Shown: positions 45,296 through 55,067, counted from the stretch's first letter. The stretch is 64,000 nt of DNA from Pseudomonas monsensis (GCF_014268495.2 NZ_CP077087.1:727001-791000), one strand, 5' to 3'. Translations and numbers: made by a program. Notes: generated by a model from the letters alone, not told the origin.

Positions 45296-46746
45296 TGCAA
45301 TTGTCCGCGCTGGCCGCTGTCGGTCGGACCCCGCAACTGCCGCTGACGGTGACGCTGGCCGATGCTGCCGGCACGGCGGATCTGCAGTTGCTGAGCCTGC
45401 TGCGAGTGTTGCCGGGACAACGCTATGTCGGCGCCGGTGTGTGGCGCGGGCGTCCGGTGCTGGCCAAATTGTTGGTTGGCAGCAAGGCATCGCGGCATTT
45501 TCAGCGCGAGCTCGAAGGGGTGCGCCTGCTGGCCGCACAGGGTATGACCACCCCATTGCTGCTGGCCGATGGCCTGCGCGATGGCGAAGGTGGCTGGCTG
45601 CTGTTCGACTACCTTGAAGGCGCCGAAAGTCTCGGCGAGGCCTGGGCGAAAGTCGAGGCGCTACCGGTTCTGGCTGATGAACAATCGGCAGTCCTGGCCG
45701 AAGCACTGGCTGCCATTGGCCAACTGCACGGCAAAGGCCTCTGGCAGGAAGACTTGCATCTGGACAACCTGCTGCGTCATGGCGGCCAGTTGTATTTGAT
45801 CGACGGTGCCGGCATTCGTGCAGAAACCGCCGGCGAGCCGTTGTCGCGACAGAAAGTCCTGGAAAATCTCGGCGTGTTTTTCGCCCAGTTGCCCAAGAGC
45901 CTTGAGCCGTTTACCGAAGAACTGCTGGTGTATTACCTGCTGAGCAACAGCGAGCACGCGTTGCCGCTGGAAGCCTTGCAGAAGCAGATCGACAAGGTGC
46001 GTCGCTGGCGTCTGAAGGATTACCTGATCAAGGTTGGTCGCGAGTGCACGCTGTTCAGTGTCCGGCGTGGGGCTTTTGGTCTGCGGGCGATCCGTCGTGA
46101 AGAAGAAGCTGCGATGATCCCGGTGCTGGAGCAGGCCGATGCGTTGCTCAGTCGTGGTCACCTCTATAAAACCGGCGGCGCGGCGAGCGTTGGCGAGGTT
46201 AAGGTGGGTGCGCGCACGCTGGTGATCAAGCGCTACAACATCAAGGGATTCGCCCATTGGCTCAAGCGTTTCTGGCGCCCGAGCCGTGCCTGGCATTCGT
46301 GGCGCGAAGGCAATCGCCTGGCGTTTCTCGGTATCGCCACGCCGACCCCGCTGGCGGTGCTGGAGAAACGCTTTTTGTGGCTGCGCAGTCGAGCCTATCT
46401 GGTGACCGAGTTCCTGTCGGGGCCAGACATCATCGCGCGTTTTGCCCCTTACGTGGACAGTGGCGAGGCGCCCGAGCCGGAGCTGCTGGCGCTCGATCTG
46501 CTGTTCGCACAATTGATTGCCGAACGCATCAGTCACGGTGATTTCAAAGGTCATAACCTGTTCTGGCAGGACGATCGCTGGGCGCTGATCGACCTGGATT
46601 CGATGTGCCAGCATGGATCAGTCAGCAGTTTTGCGCCGGCTTATGCCCGCGACCGGGCGCGCTTCATGCGTAACTGGCCCGAGAGCAGTGCGTTGTATCA
46701 GGTGATTGATCAGCGCCTGCCCAAGGATGTATCTGGCTCCGGGTGA
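45295..46746 (+). CDS. Double kinase-fold protein of the LPS core operon (PA5006-like)
   Basis: 483 residues with two kinase-like domains in tandem. The first (about 1-235) has the loop QEDLHLDNLL and LIDGAGIR. The second (about 255-483) has VIKRYNIKG, SHGDFKGHNLFW and LIDLDS. Both keep a catalytic-loop Asp. It is the last gene of the waaF operon and starts at an ATG overlapping the wapQ stop; an upstream in-frame start at 45247 would lie inside wapQ. The role is probably phosphorylation of core sugars, but neither substrate nor reaction is known. Confidence 0.85.
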   Translation: MQLSALAAVGRTPQLPLTVTLADAAGTADLQLLSLLRVLPGQRYVGAGVWRGRPVLAKLLVGSKASRHFQRELEGVRLLAAQGMTTPLLLADGLRDGEGGWLLFDYLEGAESLGEAWAKVEALPVLADEQSAVLAEALAAIGQLHGKGLWQEDLHLDNLLRHGGQLYLIDGAGIRAETAGEPLSRQKVLENLGVFFAQLPKSLEPFTEELLVYYLLSNSEHALPLEALQKQIDKVRRWRLKDYLIKVGRECTLFSVRRGAFGLRAIRREEEAAMIPVLEQADALLSRGHLYKTGGAASVGEVKVGARTLVIKRYNIKGFAHWLKRFWRPSRAWHSWREGNRLAFLGIATPTPLAVLEKRFLWLRSRAYLVTEFLSGPDIIARFAPYVDSGEAPEPELLALDLLFAQLIAERISHGDFKGHNLFWQDDRWALIDLDSMCQHGSVSSFAPAYARDRARFMRNWPESSALYQVIDQRLPKDVSGSG

Positions 46747-46887
46747 AAGCCCGGGAAGCTCTCACTCAGAGGTTTCGGCGATTGAGGACGAGATTTAGCG
46801 ACATGTCCTACAGTATCTGCAGAAACCATGAACTGGGTACGGTTCAACGCCGATGGTAGTTTGCCTGTCCATTTCGGAGGGCGAACC

Positions 46888-47223
46888 TTGACCATAAAAC
46901 AGACAATGTCGTTGAGTGTTTTTTCATGGGCTCTAGCCGGTTGTGGGAGTGCCCTGACCGTATTGCAGGACGATGCCGATGCCGCTCGAGATCTGCGCAA
47001 GCAAAAAACCTACTGCCAATCCATACCGCGCATTTACAGTGGTCTGGCTTTTGACTTTTGCGTACTGAATGCACCGCCGGACCCAAGCGGTTTTCTTGTG
47101 CCGTTTGTCTTGCTGGATCTGCCCCTTTCGGGCGTGGTCGATACGATATCGCTGCCTTATACGGTTTATCGTCAGGTCACCGATGGCAACCTCGGTATTT
47201 ATTGGCGCAAGGGTGGTTATTAA
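46888..47223 (+). CDS. YceK/YidQ-family lipoprotein
   Basis: 111 residues. The best start is TTG at 46888, eight bases after GGAGGG; ATG at 46906 is the alternative. A short hydrophobic signal ends in the lipobox LAGC, followed by GSALTVL. The C-terminal half VLLDLPLSGVVDTISLPYTV matches the conserved part of E. coli YceK. It is likely anchored in the outer membrane through a lipidated cysteine; no function is known for the family. It stands between the core-kinase operon and wapO with gaps of 141 and 174 bp. Confidence 0.82.
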   Translation: MTIKQTMSLSVFSWALAGCGSALTVLQDDADAARDLRKQKTYCQSIPRIYSGLAFDFCVLNAPPDPSGFLVPFVLLDLPLSGVVDTISLPYTVYRQVTDGNLGIYWRKGGY

Positions 47224-47298
47224 GACATTGAGCAGGAATTATCTGATTCATTCGATTCGGGCGCGATTCGTACAGGGTAATTCCCGACATGTTTACGC

Positions 47299-47304
47299 TA
47301 TAAT
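47299..47304 (+). promoter_or_regulatory. Sigma-70 -10 box (TATAAT) before wapO
   Basis: A perfect TATAAT about 94 bp before the wapO GTG, in the context TTTACGCTATAATCCCGCC, which is common in Pseudomonas housekeeping promoters. A clear -35 box is not seen. It implies a new transcript and a leader of about 85 nt. Confidence 0.5.
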
Positions 47305-47397
47305 CCCGCCCTTTAGCTGTCTCTCGCCCGGTGCGGGGGGCACATCAATTTTTCAGGGCGCCCGGCGCCCGAACGCAGACTTAAGAGGCTAGACCCT

Positions 47398-49152
47398 GTG
47401 GCATTGACGATTCTTGGCCTGTCCGGCGCCCTTAGCCATGACCCATCAGCGGCCTTGTACATTGATGGCAAGCTGGTGGCGGCGGCTGAAGAAGAGCGCT
47501 TCGTACGCGATAAGCATGCAAAAAACCGCATGCCCTACGAATCGGCGAAGTTCTGTCTTGAGCAGGCCGGCATCAAGCCGTCCGATGTCGATGTGGTTGC
47601 AATTCCGTTCGCCCCGATCAGCCTGTTCGGCAAGGCCCGCTGGCACTATGCCAAGCGTTACTGGTATGCCCCGGATCGCGCCCTCGATGCGATCCTGATG
47701 GGCAACCGTCGCTACAAGCGCTATCGCAACAAGATCGTCTGGTGCCTTGAGCAACTGGGTTTTGATCCGAAGAAGATCAAGATCGAGCCGGTCGAGCATC
47801 ACCTGGCCCACGCCTCCAGCGCCTACCACTGCTCGGGTTTCAAAGAGAAAACCGCGATCCTCGGCATCGACGGCAAGGGCGAGTACGCCACGACCTTCTT
47901 CGGTTACGGCGAAAACGGCAAGATCCACAAGATCAAGGAATTCTTTGATCCGGACTCCCTCGGCGGCCTCTATGGCGCGATCACCGAGTTCCTCGGTTTC
48001 GAGATGCTCGACGGCGAGTTCAAGGTCATGGGCATGGCGCCGTACGGCGACGCCAGCAAATATGACTTCTCGCGTCTGGCCTCGTTCGAGAACGGCGAAC
48101 TGGTGATCAACACCGACTACGCCAACGTGATCGGCCTGCGTCGCTACAAAGAGAAGGGCAAAGGCTTCTACTTCTCGCCGAAGCTGATCGAGTGGCTGGG
48201 TCCGAAGCGCGAAGGCGACATCGCCGACGAGCCTTACATCCACTACGCCGCGAGCATGCAAGCGCTGTTCGAGAAACTGGCGTTGCAGATGATCGACTAC
48301 TACCTGGGCGACGTGCTCAAGGAAACCGGCAAGCTGGCCTTCGCCGGTGGTTGTGCGCTGAACGTCAAGCTGAACCAGAAAATCATCGCCCGCGATGACA
48401 TCAAGGAGCTGTTCGTGCAGCCGGCGTCCGGCGATGCCGGCACCGCGGTTGGCGCAGCGGCCTATGTGTCCCACGCCCGTGGCGTACCGGTCGAGAAGAT
48501 GGAGCACGTCTACCTCGGCCCGTCGTACAGCAACGAAGACGTGATCGCCGCGTGCGCCCGTCACGAGAACAAGCCGACCTGGCGCAAGCTCGACAACATG
48601 CCGGAAGAAATCGCCAGGATCATGGTCGATGGCAACCCGGTGGCGTGGTTCCAGGGGCGCATGGAATTTGGTCCGCGTGCACTGGGTGGCCGTTCGATCA
48701 TCGGTTGCCCGAGCGTGGCCGGTGTGGCTGACCGCATTAACCACCAGATCAAGTTCCGCGAGCGCTGGAGGCCTTTCTGCCCGTCGATGCTCGACACCGT
48801 GGCGCCACAGATGATCAAGATCGATCACCCGGCGCCGTTCATGACCTTCACCTTCGAAGTGGCTGAAGAGTGGAAGACCCGCGTGCCGGAAGTCGTCCAC
48901 GAAGACGGCACTTCCCGTGCTCAGGTACTCAAGCGCGAATACAACCCGCGCTATTACGACATGATGAAGGCTCTGGAGAGCCTGACGGGTAACGGTGTGT
49001 CGCTGAACACCTCCCTCAACCGTCGTGGCGAGCCGATGATCTGTTCGCCGACTGACGCGTTGAACATGTTTTTCGGTTCCGACCTGCAATACCTGATCAT
49101 GGAAGATATTCTGGTCGTAAAAGAGGGTGCGAAAGGATACGGTCTTGACTGA
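47398..49152 (+). CDS. wapO: LPS core O-carbamoyltransferase WapO
   Basis: 584 residues of the NodU/CmcH carbamoyltransferase family. The N-terminal Kae1-like domain carries EEERFVRDKHAKNRMP, HHLAHASSAYHCS and GIDGKGEYAT. The C-terminal YrdC-like ligand part has RMEFGPRALGGRSI and SLNRRGEPM. It places a carbamoyl group on heptose II of the Pseudomonas core, using carbamoyl phosphate. GTG start at 47398. The end overlaps the next gene by 8 bp. Confidence 0.93.
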   Translation: MALTILGLSGALSHDPSAALYIDGKLVAAAEEERFVRDKHAKNRMPYESAKFCLEQAGIKPSDVDVVAIPFAPISLFGKARWHYAKRYWYAPDRALDAILMGNRRYKRYRNKIVWCLEQLGFDPKKIKIEPVEHHLAHASSAYHCSGFKEKTAILGIDGKGEYATTFFGYGENGKIHKIKEFFDPDSLGGLYGAITEFLGFEMLDGEFKVMGMAPYGDASKYDFSRLASFENGELVINTDYANVIGLRRYKEKGKGFYFSPKLIEWLGPKREGDIADEPYIHYAASMQALFEKLALQMIDYYLGDVLKETGKLAFAGGCALNVKLNQKIIARDDIKELFVQPASGDAGTAVGAAAYVSHARGVPVEKMEHVYLGPSYSNEDVIAACARHENKPTWRKLDNMPEEIARIMVDGNPVAWFQGRMEFGPRALGGRSIIGCPSVAGVADRINHQIKFRERWRPFCPSMLDTVAPQMIKIDHPAPFMTFTFEVAEEWKTRVPEVVHEDGTSRAQVLKREYNPRYYDMMKALESLTGNGVSLNTSLNRRGEPMICSPTDALNMFFGSDLQYLIMEDILVVKEGAKGYGLD

Positions 49153-50053
49153 AACACTGATCAGCGTCGTTATTCCGGCTTACAACTATGCGCGAACCCT
49201 GCCCCGGGCAGTGGAGTCGGTGTTGGCGCAACTGGATGAAGCGGCGGCGGATCTTTTAGTCATCGACGATGGCTCGACGGACGAGACGCCTGCAGTGGTG
49301 GAAGCGCTTCTGCGCGAACACAGTGGGCGTTTTCGTGCGGTGCGCAAAAGCAATGGCGGGTTGTCTTCCGTGCGTAATCGGGGGCTTGAAGAGACGACCG
49401 GGCGGTATCTGGTTTTCCTCGACTCCGATGACGAAATGGCGCCCGGTGCGCTCGCGGCACTTTCGCAGCATATTGCCCACAACCCCCAAAGCATGATGGT
49501 CATCGGCGCGCACTGGTCGGTATTCGCGGACGGCAGGCGTAGCCTGCAAGGCGCCAAGCCATTGCCGCTGACACCACGTCAATGCCTGCAGGGGTATCTG
49601 CTGGACAAGACCATATCAATTTCCAACGGTGCCTGTGCCATGCATCGCGGTGTGTTCGTGCCGGGCACTTATCCTGAGCATCTGCGCAACGTTGAAGATC
49701 TGCCGGTGTTTGCCCAGGTGTTGGCGCGTTATCCCTGCACTGTTCTGAATCAGCCTCTGGCACTTATCTACAAGCACGCCGACAGCATGCGCCATGATTT
49801 GCGCCAGAGTCTTGCTGCAGGCACGGAGCAGGTTGTCAGTGAAGTGTTCTCGGCCCGGCGTATGCCGGCGCAGATGCACGACCTGCGACAGGCGTTTCTG
49901 GCGCAGCGTTGTCTTTCGTTGTTTCGCGACTGCTATTCCCATGGCGAATACAAACTCGCCAGGGCGTTCTACTTTCAGGCGTTGCGTGCGGACTGGCGCA
50001 CCTTCTCGCGCTGGTCATACACGCGCAAGGCGTTGAGGTTGTTGTTTCGGTAA
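49145..50053 (+). CDS. Family 2 glycosyltransferase
   Basis: 302 residues. It has a GT-A fold with LISVVIPAYNYARTLPRAVE at the N-terminus, the nucleotide-sugar site VIDDGSTDET and the metal-binding motif FLDSDDEM at about residue 93-100. The start is probably TTG at 49145, with AAAGGA ten bases before; GTG at 49127 is possible. It overlaps wapO by 8 bp, so it likely acts in core or surface polysaccharide assembly. The sugar is unknown. Confidence 0.88.
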   Translation: MTETLISVVIPAYNYARTLPRAVESVLAQLDEAAADLLVIDDGSTDETPAVVEALLREHSGRFRAVRKSNGGLSSVRNRGLEETTGRYLVFLDSDDEMAPGALAALSQHIAHNPQSMMVIGAHWSVFADGRRSLQGAKPLPLTPRQCLQGYLLDKTISISNGACAMHRGVFVPGTYPEHLRNVEDLPVFAQVLARYPCTVLNQPLALIYKHADSMRHDLRQSLAAGTEQVVSEVFSARRMPAQMHDLRQAFLAQRCLSLFRDCYSHGEYKLARAFYFQALRADWRTFSRWSYTRKALRLLFR

Positions 50054-50108
50054 ACGGTTCGCGATGACGTGCGCGTACCCTGTTCAAGCGTGTCGGTGAG
50101 GTGGCTGG

Positions 50109-51569
50109 GTGAAAGGTACGGGCAGTAAGGTGGGCGCTCAAGTCTCACGGATCATCGACGAATACCCGGTATGGCTGGCATTTTGTGGCAGTGTGCTGTT
50201 ATCGCTGATTGCGGTCATGGGCACGGCGACAGTCGCGCGTGATGCGGCGCTGTACCTCGATATTGCGCAACAAGTCAGTGAGCATGGCCCAAAGGTGGCC
50301 TGGGCAACGTTTGACTGGCCCTGGTTTTCCTTTCTGTTGGCTGGCACCCATCTCGTCCTGCATTTGCCTCTGGAGCTGAGCGCCTACCTTTGGTGCGGTC
50401 TGTTTTTTGCCGGCACCAGCGCCTTGATGGTGGATTGCGTTCGTCAGCGTTCTGCGCATGCCACTCGCTGGGCTTGCCTGGTGGTGCTGGCGATGCCGGC
50501 AGTCAACAGCTTTCGCAACGACATCATCCGCGAATGCGGTTTCTGGTTTTTCTGCACACTGGCCCTTTGGCTCGCTTTGCGTTGGCAAGATCGGGGTGGC
50601 TGGTTGCGTGCCGCACTGATCCATCTGGCGGTGGTCGCGGCGGCCCTGTTCAGGCTTGAGGCGCTGTTGCTGATACCCGCATTGGCGCTGTGGCAGTTAC
50701 CCAATCTCTGGTCTTCGACCCGGCGCATGCGCTTCGTGCAGTTCTCGGTGTTGCCGGTTATCGGCATGGTGCTGGTGCTGGTGTCGGGCGTGCTGATGTC
50801 CGCACGGGTGATGCTCTATCTGGACATGATCGCGCCCCACAGCGTGTTGGCTTCGTTTCAGATGCTCTGCGATCAGTTCGCCAATTCGATGATCACCAAA
50901 TACTCCCAGGATGAAGCCGGGCGGATCATTTTTTTCGGCATCCTGGCGACCATGACCATCACGTTCGTGAAGTTGATGGGGCCATTTGCCGTGCCGTTCA
51001 TTCTGCGCCGCAATTGGGGTGTTCTCGGTGACTACTGGCGTGACTATCAGCCTTTTGCCTGGACGGCCTTGCTGTATCTGGTCGTGCTGGTGCTGTTTTT
51101 CCTCAAGCTGCAGTTCATGAATACGCGCTACATGAGTTTTCTGAACCTGCTGTTTGTACCCGTGCTGGCGATGGGGCTGGCGGCATTCGTTCGCGAGTTT
51201 CCCCGTTGGAGCAAGTGGCTGGTCGCCGTGGCGTTGCTGGTGATGTTGTCGAACGTCATTTCCACCGGGGCCGGCAAGACCCATTACATCGAGGCGGGTC
51301 GCTGGATGGCCGCCCATGTCGAACGTGACGCGCCGACGTACTTCGAGGACGGCCGGATCAGTTATTACGCCGGTCGCGGCTATGCGCTGCCGGTTCTGAC
51401 CCGTGAGGAAGCGATGTCGGCTGTTCATGCCGGCGACTACCGGTATTTTCTGATTGACGCGAAGGGCGATGAGCCGTGGCTGAAGGAATGGCTGGTCGCC
51501 CACAAATTGCGCGTCATCGAACATTTCGCCAATCGCAAGGGTGCAACGGTGTTGGTGATCGGGCCTTAG
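50109..51569 (+). CDS. Polytopic membrane protein, GT-C glycosyltransferase-like
   Basis: 486 residues with about 10 transmembrane helices and a soluble C-terminal domain of about 80 residues. The first loop contains VARDAALYLDIAQ, which matches the R-D-x-x-x-Y pattern of GT39/GT83 (ArnT-like) enzymes that use lipid-linked sugars on the periplasmic side. It starts at GTG 50109 with GAGG ahead. It lies between a GT2 gene and an InaA-type kinase in the LPS region. I infer sugar transfer or modification outside the inner membrane; no close match is recognised. Confidence 0.75.
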   Translation: MKGTGSKVGAQVSRIIDEYPVWLAFCGSVLLSLIAVMGTATVARDAALYLDIAQQVSEHGPKVAWATFDWPWFSFLLAGTHLVLHLPLELSAYLWCGLFFAGTSALMVDCVRQRSAHATRWACLVVLAMPAVNSFRNDIIRECGFWFFCTLALWLALRWQDRGGWLRAALIHLAVVAAALFRLEALLLIPALALWQLPNLWSSTRRMRFVQFSVLPVIGMVLVLVSGVLMSARVMLYLDMIAPHSVLASFQMLCDQFANSMITKYSQDEAGRIIFFGILATMTITFVKLMGPFAVPFILRRNWGVLGDYWRDYQPFAWTALLYLVVLVLFFLKLQFMNTRYMSFLNLLFVPVLAMGLAAFVREFPRWSKWLVAVALLVMLSNVISTGAGKTHYIEAGRWMAAHVERDAPTYFEDGRISYYAGRGYALPVLTREEAMSAVHAGDYRYFLIDAKGDEPWLKEWLVAHKLRVIEHFANRKGATVLVIGP

Positions 51570-51573
51570 AGGC

Positions 51574-52227
51574 TCAGGCGAGCAGTGGACGCAGGCGCGA
51601 GATCAGTGGCGCCTGCCGGTTGCTCGGCAAGGCCTGGCGGTAGCCTTCGATAAAGGTGTCGCCGGCGTCCTCGCCGAGTAACCACTGGCGGTCTTCCTTA
51701 TAGCGCAGCAGGTGGGCGAAGTTGCGTAGGCGTTTGCTGTCGCTCAGTGCGCGTTTCTGGCAGCGCAGGTCGGCGATATCGATCAGGCCTAATTGGTTAT
51801 CGGGCGTGAGCACCACGTTGCCGAAGTGCAACGATCGAAAATACACCCCTCTCTCGTGCAGTTGCGCGAAATAGCCACCCAGCTTGAACCTCAGTGCGTC
51901 AGCCTCCTCGCGGGTGCCTTGTAACTGGCGCACGGTGTTGCCGGCCAGCGGGCTGTAATACACGCCGTCGCGTTCGATGCTCGGGATGCGATAGACCGCA
52001 ATGACGGTGGGGCAGAGGATGCCGCGCTGTTCAAGTGCGCGGGTATTGTCGGCAAAACGCTGGGCATAGGGATAGAACAGCGCCGAACTGAGCAGTCGCT
52101 TGCGCCGGAACAGCTTGAGCATGCGTCCATCGGCCAATCTGAGCACCTTGTCGCCGGAACCGTCGGCTTCCAGTACGTGTGCACCTTTGCGCAGTGCCTC
52201 GTAAGTGCTGTGATCAATCGATTGCAT
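51574..52227 (-). CDS. InaA/RfaP-type kinase-fold protein (PA4998-like)
   Basis: 217 residues. The N-lobe segment RMLKLFRRKR holds the likely ATP lysine. The catalytic loop is YFRSLHFGNVVL (RSLHFGN at 131-137), where the usual Asp is Ser, and the metal site is LIDIADLR. The family is sometimes named toluene-tolerance or LPS kinase. It is encoded on the opposite strand to its LPS neighbours and ends 4 bp from the convergent membrane-protein gene. It is transcribed away from msbA, and the two share a 125-bp promoter region. Activity is uncertain. Confidence 0.8.
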   Translation of the reverse strand: MQSIDHSTYEALRKGAHVLEADGSGDKVLRLADGRMLKLFRRKRLLSSALFYPYAQRFADNTRALEQRGILCPTVIAVYRIPSIERDGVYYSPLAGNTVRQLQGTREEADALRFKLGGYFAQLHERGVYFRSLHFGNVVLTPDNQLGLIDIADLRCQKRALSDSKRLRNFAHLLRYKEDRQWLLGEDAGDTFIEGYRQALPSNRQAPLISRLRPLLA

Positions 52228-52352
52228 ATCAGGCTCCCCATCATTAGCGGGGTATCTTAACCGAGTTGCCCAAGGGCTGGCTCGCAGTCATGTTTATCGA
52301 GGGAAAAAGGCCTGTGATATCATCGGCGCCTCACTGAATTGTGCGGATCACC

Positions 52353-54173
52353 ATGAGCAGTCCTGAACCGAAAGCCCAGTCAACGCTGGCGATCTATTTC
52401 CGCCTTTTGGCTTACGTGCGGCCTTACGCCGGTCTCTTCCTTCTCAGCATCGTCGGGTTTCTGATCTTCGCATCGACCCAACCGATGCTTGCTTACATCC
52501 TCAAGTACTTTGTCGACGGCCTGGCCAATCCTGAAGCCAGCCTGTTTCCGGGCAACCCTTACCTGGGCAAGTTGCAGTTGCTCGAAACCGTGCCATTGAT
52601 GATCGTGTTCATTGCCCTGTTGCAGGGCGTGGGCTCGTACCTGGGCAACTTCTTCCTGGCCCGGGTCTCCCTGGGCCTGGTCCATGACCTGCGGGTGGTG
52701 CTGTTCAACAAGTTGCTGGAACTGCCCAACCGGTTCTTCGACAAGAACAACTCCGGCCATCTGATTTCCCGCATCACCTTCAACGTCACCATGGTGACGG
52801 GGGCGGCGACCGATGCGATCAAGGTGGTCATCCGTGAAGGCATGACCGTCATTTTCCTGTTCTGCACCCTGTTGTGGATGAACTGGAAACTGACCCTGGT
52901 GATGGTGGCTATCCTGCCGGTGATCGGCATCATGGTGAACAGCACCAGCCGTAAATTTCGCAAGCAGAGCAAAAAGATCCAGGTTTCGATGGGCAACGTG
53001 ACGCACGTTGCGTCCGAGACGATTCATGGTTATCGCGTCGTGCGCAGTTTCGGCGGCGAAGTCTATGAAAAGACCCGGTTTCGCGATGCCAGCCAGAGCA
53101 ATACCGACAAGCAACTGACAATGACCAAGACTGGCGCGGTGTATACGCCAATGCTGCAGCTGGTGACCTACAGCGCCATGGCCGTGGTCATGTTCCTTGT
53201 GCTTTACCTTCGCGGCGATGCATCGCCGGGCGATCTGGTGGCTTACATCACCATGGCCGGTCTGTTGCCAAAGCCTATTCGTCAGCTCTCCGAGGTCAGC
53301 TCGACCATCCAGAAAGGCGTGGCCGGTGCCGAAAGTATTTTCGAGCAGCTGGATGAGCCGGCAGAAGTGGATCAAGGCACGGTCGAGCGCGATCGCCTTG
53401 AGGGTCGCCTGGAAGTGCGCAATCTCAGCTTCCAGTACCCGGACACCGACAAGCAGGTGCTCAACGACATCAGTTTTGTCGTGGAGCCTGGGCAGATGGT
53501 TGCACTGGTGGGTCGATCAGGCAGCGGCAAATCGACCCTGGCCGGGCTGATTCCGCGTTTTTATCAGCATGAACACGGGCAGATCCTGCTCGATGGCGTA
53601 GAAGTGCAGGACTTCACCTTGCGCAGCCTGCGTCGGCAGATCGCGCTGGTGACCCAGGCGGTCACGCTGTTCAACGATACGGTGACCAACAACATCGCTT
53701 ACGGCGATCTGGCCGGAGCACCGTTCGACGATGTCAAACGCGCGGCCTCCGAGGCATACGCCGACGAGTTCATCGCCAAGATGCCGCAAGGTTACGAAAC
53801 CATGGTCGGCGAAAACGGCGTGCTGCTTTCCGGTGGCCAGCGTCAGCGCATTGCCATTGCCCGGGCGCTGCTCAAGGATGCGCCGCTGCTGATTCTCGAT
53901 GAGGCCACCTCGGCCCTCGACACCGAGTCGGAGCGGCATATTCAGGCCGCGCTGGATCATGTGGTGCAGAACCGCACGACGCTGGTGATCGCGCACCGTT
54001 TGAGCACCATCGAGAAAGCCGACCTGATTCTGGTCATGGATGAAGGCCGGATCGTCGAACGCGGCACTCACGCGCAACTGCTGGAGCAGAACGGTTACTA
54101 CTCGCGCCTGCACGCCAAAGAGTTCGAAGAGGGTGACGAGCCACAACCGGCCCACGCGACCGACGTATGCTGA
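52353..54173 (+). CDS. msbA: Lipid A-core flippase MsbA (ABC exporter)
   Basis: 606 residues. A six-helix ABC membrane domain covers about 1-330. The ATPase domain has Walker A GRSGSGKST, signature LSGGQRQR, Walker B LLILDEATSALD and the H-loop IAHRLSTIEKAD. It flips lipid A-core from the inner to the outer leaflet of the inner membrane. The start is the ATG at 52353 (MSSPEPKAQ); an in-frame GTG lies at 52341. It is followed with a 7-bp overlap by mig-14. Confidence 0.96.
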   Translation: MSSPEPKAQSTLAIYFRLLAYVRPYAGLFLLSIVGFLIFASTQPMLAYILKYFVDGLANPEASLFPGNPYLGKLQLLETVPLMIVFIALLQGVGSYLGNFFLARVSLGLVHDLRVVLFNKLLELPNRFFDKNNSGHLISRITFNVTMVTGAATDAIKVVIREGMTVIFLFCTLLWMNWKLTLVMVAILPVIGIMVNSTSRKFRKQSKKIQVSMGNVTHVASETIHGYRVVRSFGGEVYEKTRFRDASQSNTDKQLTMTKTGAVYTPMLQLVTYSAMAVVMFLVLYLRGDASPGDLVAYITMAGLLPKPIRQLSEVSSTIQKGVAGAESIFEQLDEPAEVDQGTVERDRLEGRLEVRNLSFQYPDTDKQVLNDISFVVEPGQMVALVGRSGSGKSTLAGLIPRFYQHEHGQILLDGVEVQDFTLRSLRRQIALVTQAVTLFNDTVTNNIAYGDLAGAPFDDVKRAASEAYADEFIAKMPQGYETMVGENGVLLSGGQRQRIAIARALLKDAPLLILDEATSALDTESERHIQAALDHVVQNRTTLVIAHRLSTIEKADLILVMDEGRIVERGTHAQLLEQNGYYSRLHAKEFEEGDEPQPAHATDVC

Positions 54174-55063
54174 CGGTGTTTCGCAGCTTTCGTGAACGTG
54201 GCTGGACGCAAATCGATCGGGATGCCTACGCCCGCGCCTGGCAGCGTTTCGGCGGCAGCGTTGCGACGCATCCCGAGGTCGTCGAGCGGTTATCGACGTT
54301 CGTGGGCATTGAGCTGCGTTACCTGGGCTGGATTGTCGACGGCGACGTGGTCGCTGCCATTCCCTGCTGGGGCCGCCATGTCGCGCTGTCCAAGGAAGTG
54401 CTCAAGCGCGAGGGCAAGCGTGGTTTGCTGGATATGGGCAATGCGGAAATCATCCTGCCCATCGCGCCGGACGTTGTCGTGCCGGTGCGCCAGCGCATGG
54501 CCTATGTTTCCCAGCTGAATGCCGGGCAGATCAGCACCCTGAAGGTCCAGCCTGAAGGGTTGGCCCTGGCCCGGTTGCCGGAAGAGTATTCGAAGAAATT
54601 CCGTTACAACCAGCGTCGCGAACAGCGCCTGCTGGAAGAGGCGGGCGGGTCGCTGGTTCCGATGTCCGACTTCACGCCGCAGGAACAGGCTGCGGCGTAT
54701 GGCGATCTGTTTCAGCGCCGCTGGGGCTTCGAAGTGCCGGGCAAGGCCGGGCTGGCGGAAGTCTTTACCCTGCTGCGTGAATTCATGACCGGTTCTGTGG
54801 CGATGCTCGATTCGGCGCCGGTAGCCATTCAGGTGCTCTACCGCGTCGAAGCGCCGCAATGGGTGTCGCTGGAATACATCAACGGCGGCGTCGACCCGCA
54901 GAGCCGCGAGTTCAGCCCCGGCAGCGTACTGAGTTTCGTCAATACCCAGCAGGCCTGGGCGGATGCGCAGGCACTGGGCAAACCGTTGCGTTATTCATTC
55001 GGTCGTGCCGACCGTGAGTACAAGGATCGCTGGTGCCATACGGTGCCGGTCTACAAGGTCTGA
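54167..55063 (+). CDS. mig-14: Mig-14 family protein (antimicrobial peptide resistance)
   Basis: 298 residues with a GNAT/FemAB-like C-terminal half (EEYSKKFRYNQRREQRLLEE, then AIQVLYRVEAPQWVSLEYINGG). Its sequence and place next to msbA and dnpA match PA5003 of P. aeruginosa, the Mig-14 homologue tied to polymyxin and cathelicidin tolerance. The ATG at 54167 overlaps the msbA stop by 7 bp, so it is coupled to lipid A export. The biochemical reaction is unknown; transfer of a group to an envelope component would fit the fold. Confidence 0.85.
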   Translation: MLTVFRSFRERGWTQIDRDAYARAWQRFGGSVATHPEVVERLSTFVGIELRYLGWIVDGDVVAAIPCWGRHVALSKEVLKREGKRGLLDMGNAEIILPIAPDVVVPVRQRMAYVSQLNAGQISTLKVQPEGLALARLPEEYSKKFRYNQRREQRLLEEAGGSLVPMSDFTPQEQAAAYGDLFQRRWGFEVPGKAGLAEVFTLLREFMTGSVAMLDSAPVAIQVLYRVEAPQWVSLEYINGGVDPQSREFSPGSVLSFVNTQQAWADAQALGKPLRYSFGRADREYKDRWCHTVPVYKV

Positions 55064-55067
55064 ATTC

